A DNA stretch of 64,000 bases from Coniferiporia sulphurascens (Eukaryota > Basidiomycota > Agaricomycetes > Hymenochaetales > Hymenochaetaceae). Every line of letters starts with the position of its first letter. The first letter of the stretch is position 1. Shown here piece after piece: positions 62,616 through 64,000 of this stretch. Both the position numbers and the translations under genes were made by a program. The notes under the pieces are model-generated. The model made no database searches, was not told the origin of the DNA, and saw nothing but the letters and a program-made list of their open reading frames with translations. The DNA lies in NCBI GenBank assembly GCA_002794785.1, contig NBBA01000006.1, forward strand, positions 1,798,001 through 1,862,000, given 5' to 3'.

Positions 62616-63717
62616 TTGCCTGCCCTATGGCACATTAGCATTGATCATGCGATTGACCACTCTCAGGAAGCACACGAGGCACTCATCCAGTCACACCATG
62701 GCCTCATCGACCAGCTGTGCAATGACCCCTCCCGCCTCCTCATCTACACCAATGGTTCCCGCAAGGGCACATCCCCCTCCTCTTTCTCCAGCAGTGCCGC
62801 TGGAGTCTGGTTTTATCGCGGCGAGGCTGCCCTCACCCACAAAACCTCCCTTGGCCCCTCAGTCCACTCCACGGACTGTGAGCTAGCCGCCATAGCCGAC
62901 GCCGTATGGCTTCTGGCTTACTCTTATGACCTCCACCCTGCGGTCACACAGGTCGAGCTTTACACTGACTGTGAGGTGGCCCTTACCCTCCTTGCAGACC
63001 CATGCCCAGGCCCTGGCGTCTCCATCACCCTCCTTATCCGAAAGTGTCTCAAAGCCGCTAATAAACGGTTCCCTCATGTATTTTTCCATTTACACTGGGT
63101 CCCTGGACACTCCGATGTGGAAGGCAATGAATTTGTGGACGTACTCGCCACTGGCATCACTGACAACCCCCCCCAGACATCACTCCATTTCCGCCTACCA
63201 TCCACTTCCTTCGCAAAGTCACCTCCTCTTCGGTACTTACTAAGTGGAAAGCCAACTGGGCTCTTGCCTGTCACCAACTTAAAGGGTCTTCGGATGCCCA
63301 CTCTATGGGCACAACCCTAACTCCCTCCACTAAGCCAACTGCTCTCATGCAGAACCTCACTCTCGGTCGCTGCACCAAGTGCAAAGTTTTCCAGACTCTC
63401 CTCGGACACGCCGGCTTTGGCATGTACTTTGGATGTCTTCCGGGATGCAATCCCCTGTGTCTGTTCTGCCAGATTCCTGAGACTCGAGCCCACCTCCTGC
63501 TCTTGTGCCCCCATACCCTCCCCGCCTGTCGGGCAGTGTGGAAAACTCCTTTACCCTCCACGGAAGCCAAATGGTTTTCCAGAGACGGTCTCCCTCTTCT
63601 TGCCTCATTCCTTGACTCCCATCCCGCCTTTGAGGTGGAACCCATCCTCGTCTTTGACCCGGGTGGCCCCACTGTGGTCCGAGTTTCTGACTCAGGCTTT
63701 GCCTTAGGCAACTGAGC
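62616..63717 (+). pseudogene. LINE RNase H and zinc-finger fragment
   Basis: It continues in the same frame after the TGA at 62580. RNase H runs to about 63180. After a frame change the frame from 63305 gives the Cys-rich CTKCKVFQTLLGH, CLFCQIPETRAHLL and CPHT tail typical of fungal LINEs, and stops at 63715-63717. The first RNase H aspartate is Asn. Confidence 0.88.
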
Positions 63718-63911
63718 AGGACACCACACTTCTTTTGCCACTGCCCTTATGGCAGTCTCCCTCTCTGCTTATGGCATCCCGCTACTACTACCCAGTTTAT
63801 TACAACTACCATCTCACACAATACAGGGGCCTAAAGGCCCCTGGAGCATATTTTGTACTAGATAGTCATGACACACTATAGAAATGCATTTCAAAAAAAA
63901 AAAAAAAACCA

Positions 63912-63922
63912 GGGGGAAGTGC
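63912..63922. repeat. Right target-site duplication of the LINE
   Basis: The 11-mer is identical to 60974-60984 and follows the 16-base A tail after CCA. The sequence to the window end (63923-64000) holds nothing recognisable. Confidence 0.8.
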
Positions 63923-64000
63923 TTGTAAATGATCCACATCAGGAACATGTGTAAGCAAAATGCAATTAGCCGCCGGCTAATTAACCTCGGATAATGCATA

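Larger units (their letters stand above)
60985..63911 (+). mobile_element. 5'-truncated, inactive non-LTR retrotransposon (LINE)
   Basis: The element holds the reverse transcriptase, RNase H and C-terminal zinc-finger part of a LINE; the endonuclease part is missing. RT motifs VDVTGFFLSV and GVPQGSPISPILSALF are clear, but the catalytic motif reads YVDN in place of YxDD. RNase H shows YTNGSRKG (normally YTDGS), DCELAAIADAV, LYTDCEVAL and HWVPGHSDVEGN. The frame is broken by a TGA at 62580-62582 and by a frame change near the C run around 63170. A poly-A tail of 16 bases (63893-63908) marks the 3' end. An 11-bp direct repeat, GGGGGAAGTGC, flanks it at 60974-60984 and 63912-63922, as expected for a target-site duplication. 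Confidence 0.92.

Noticed and set aside
1..64000. tRNA, rRNA and CRISPR-like arrays
   Set aside because: I looked for B-box-like GGTTCRA sequences and for regular direct repeats; none formed a cloverleaf or an array.

Overview
This is nuclear DNA of a filamentous basidiomycete, most likely an Agaricomycete. The genes are split by many introns, mostly 50-60 nt. A CMT1/CAP59-type mannosyltransferase, a WSC-domain glyoxal oxidase and a SAC3, NUG1, KSH1 and OMA1 set all fit that group. No prokaryotic, plasmid or viral features were seen. Splice sites were placed by eye: GT/GC-AG signals, reading phase, and comparison of paralogs within the window.

Layout: 1-1253 is the 3' part of a CMT1-like mannosyltransferase (+), cut by the left edge. 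1382-3163 is a decayed copy of the mitochondrial protease gene OMA1 (-), followed by a Zn2Cys6 regulator, copy 1 (4068-7610, -). 7611-12486 has no recognisable gene but carries a short inverted-repeat element. 12487-15750 is a membrane glycosyltransferase of the GT2 superfamily (-). 15751-23636 is a 7.9-kb gene-poor block. 23637-26432 is a KRE6/SKN1-type beta-glucan synthesis protein (+). 27875-32246 is a secreted glyoxal oxidase with four WSC domains (-). After another gene-poor block come the second Zn2Cys6 regulator (35801-39646, +), an intact OMA1 (40393-42511, -) and a divergent KSH1 (42713-43094, +). Next are a small unidentified protein (46018-46505, +), a circularly permuted nucleolar GTPase like NUG1/GNL3L (46833-48951, -), a zf-4CXXC_R1 nuclear protein (50038-53342, +), a single-pass membrane protein (53600-54448, +) and the SAC3 mRNA-export factor (55341-60571, -). 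The right end holds a second piece of the inverted-repeat element and a dead, 5'-truncated LINE with target-site duplications (60974-63922).

The most striking feature is a duplicated pair. A Zn2Cys6 regulator lies next to an OMA1 gene both at 1.4-7.6 kb and at 35.8-42.5 kb. The relative orientation differs, and one OMA1 copy is broken. Both regulator copies keep the same 14-exon structure, including 12-nt and 10-nt microexons. They differ at several donor sites, where one copy has GC and the other GT.

Three genes concern surface glycans (CMT1-like, GT2, KRE6/SKN1). The WSC-glyoxal oxidase is probably extracellular and makes H2O2. The others are housekeeping: mitochondrial quality control (OMA1), early secretory pathway (KSH1), 60S ribosome assembly (NUG1-like) and mRNA export (SAC3). 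Nothing suggests a single co-regulated pathway.
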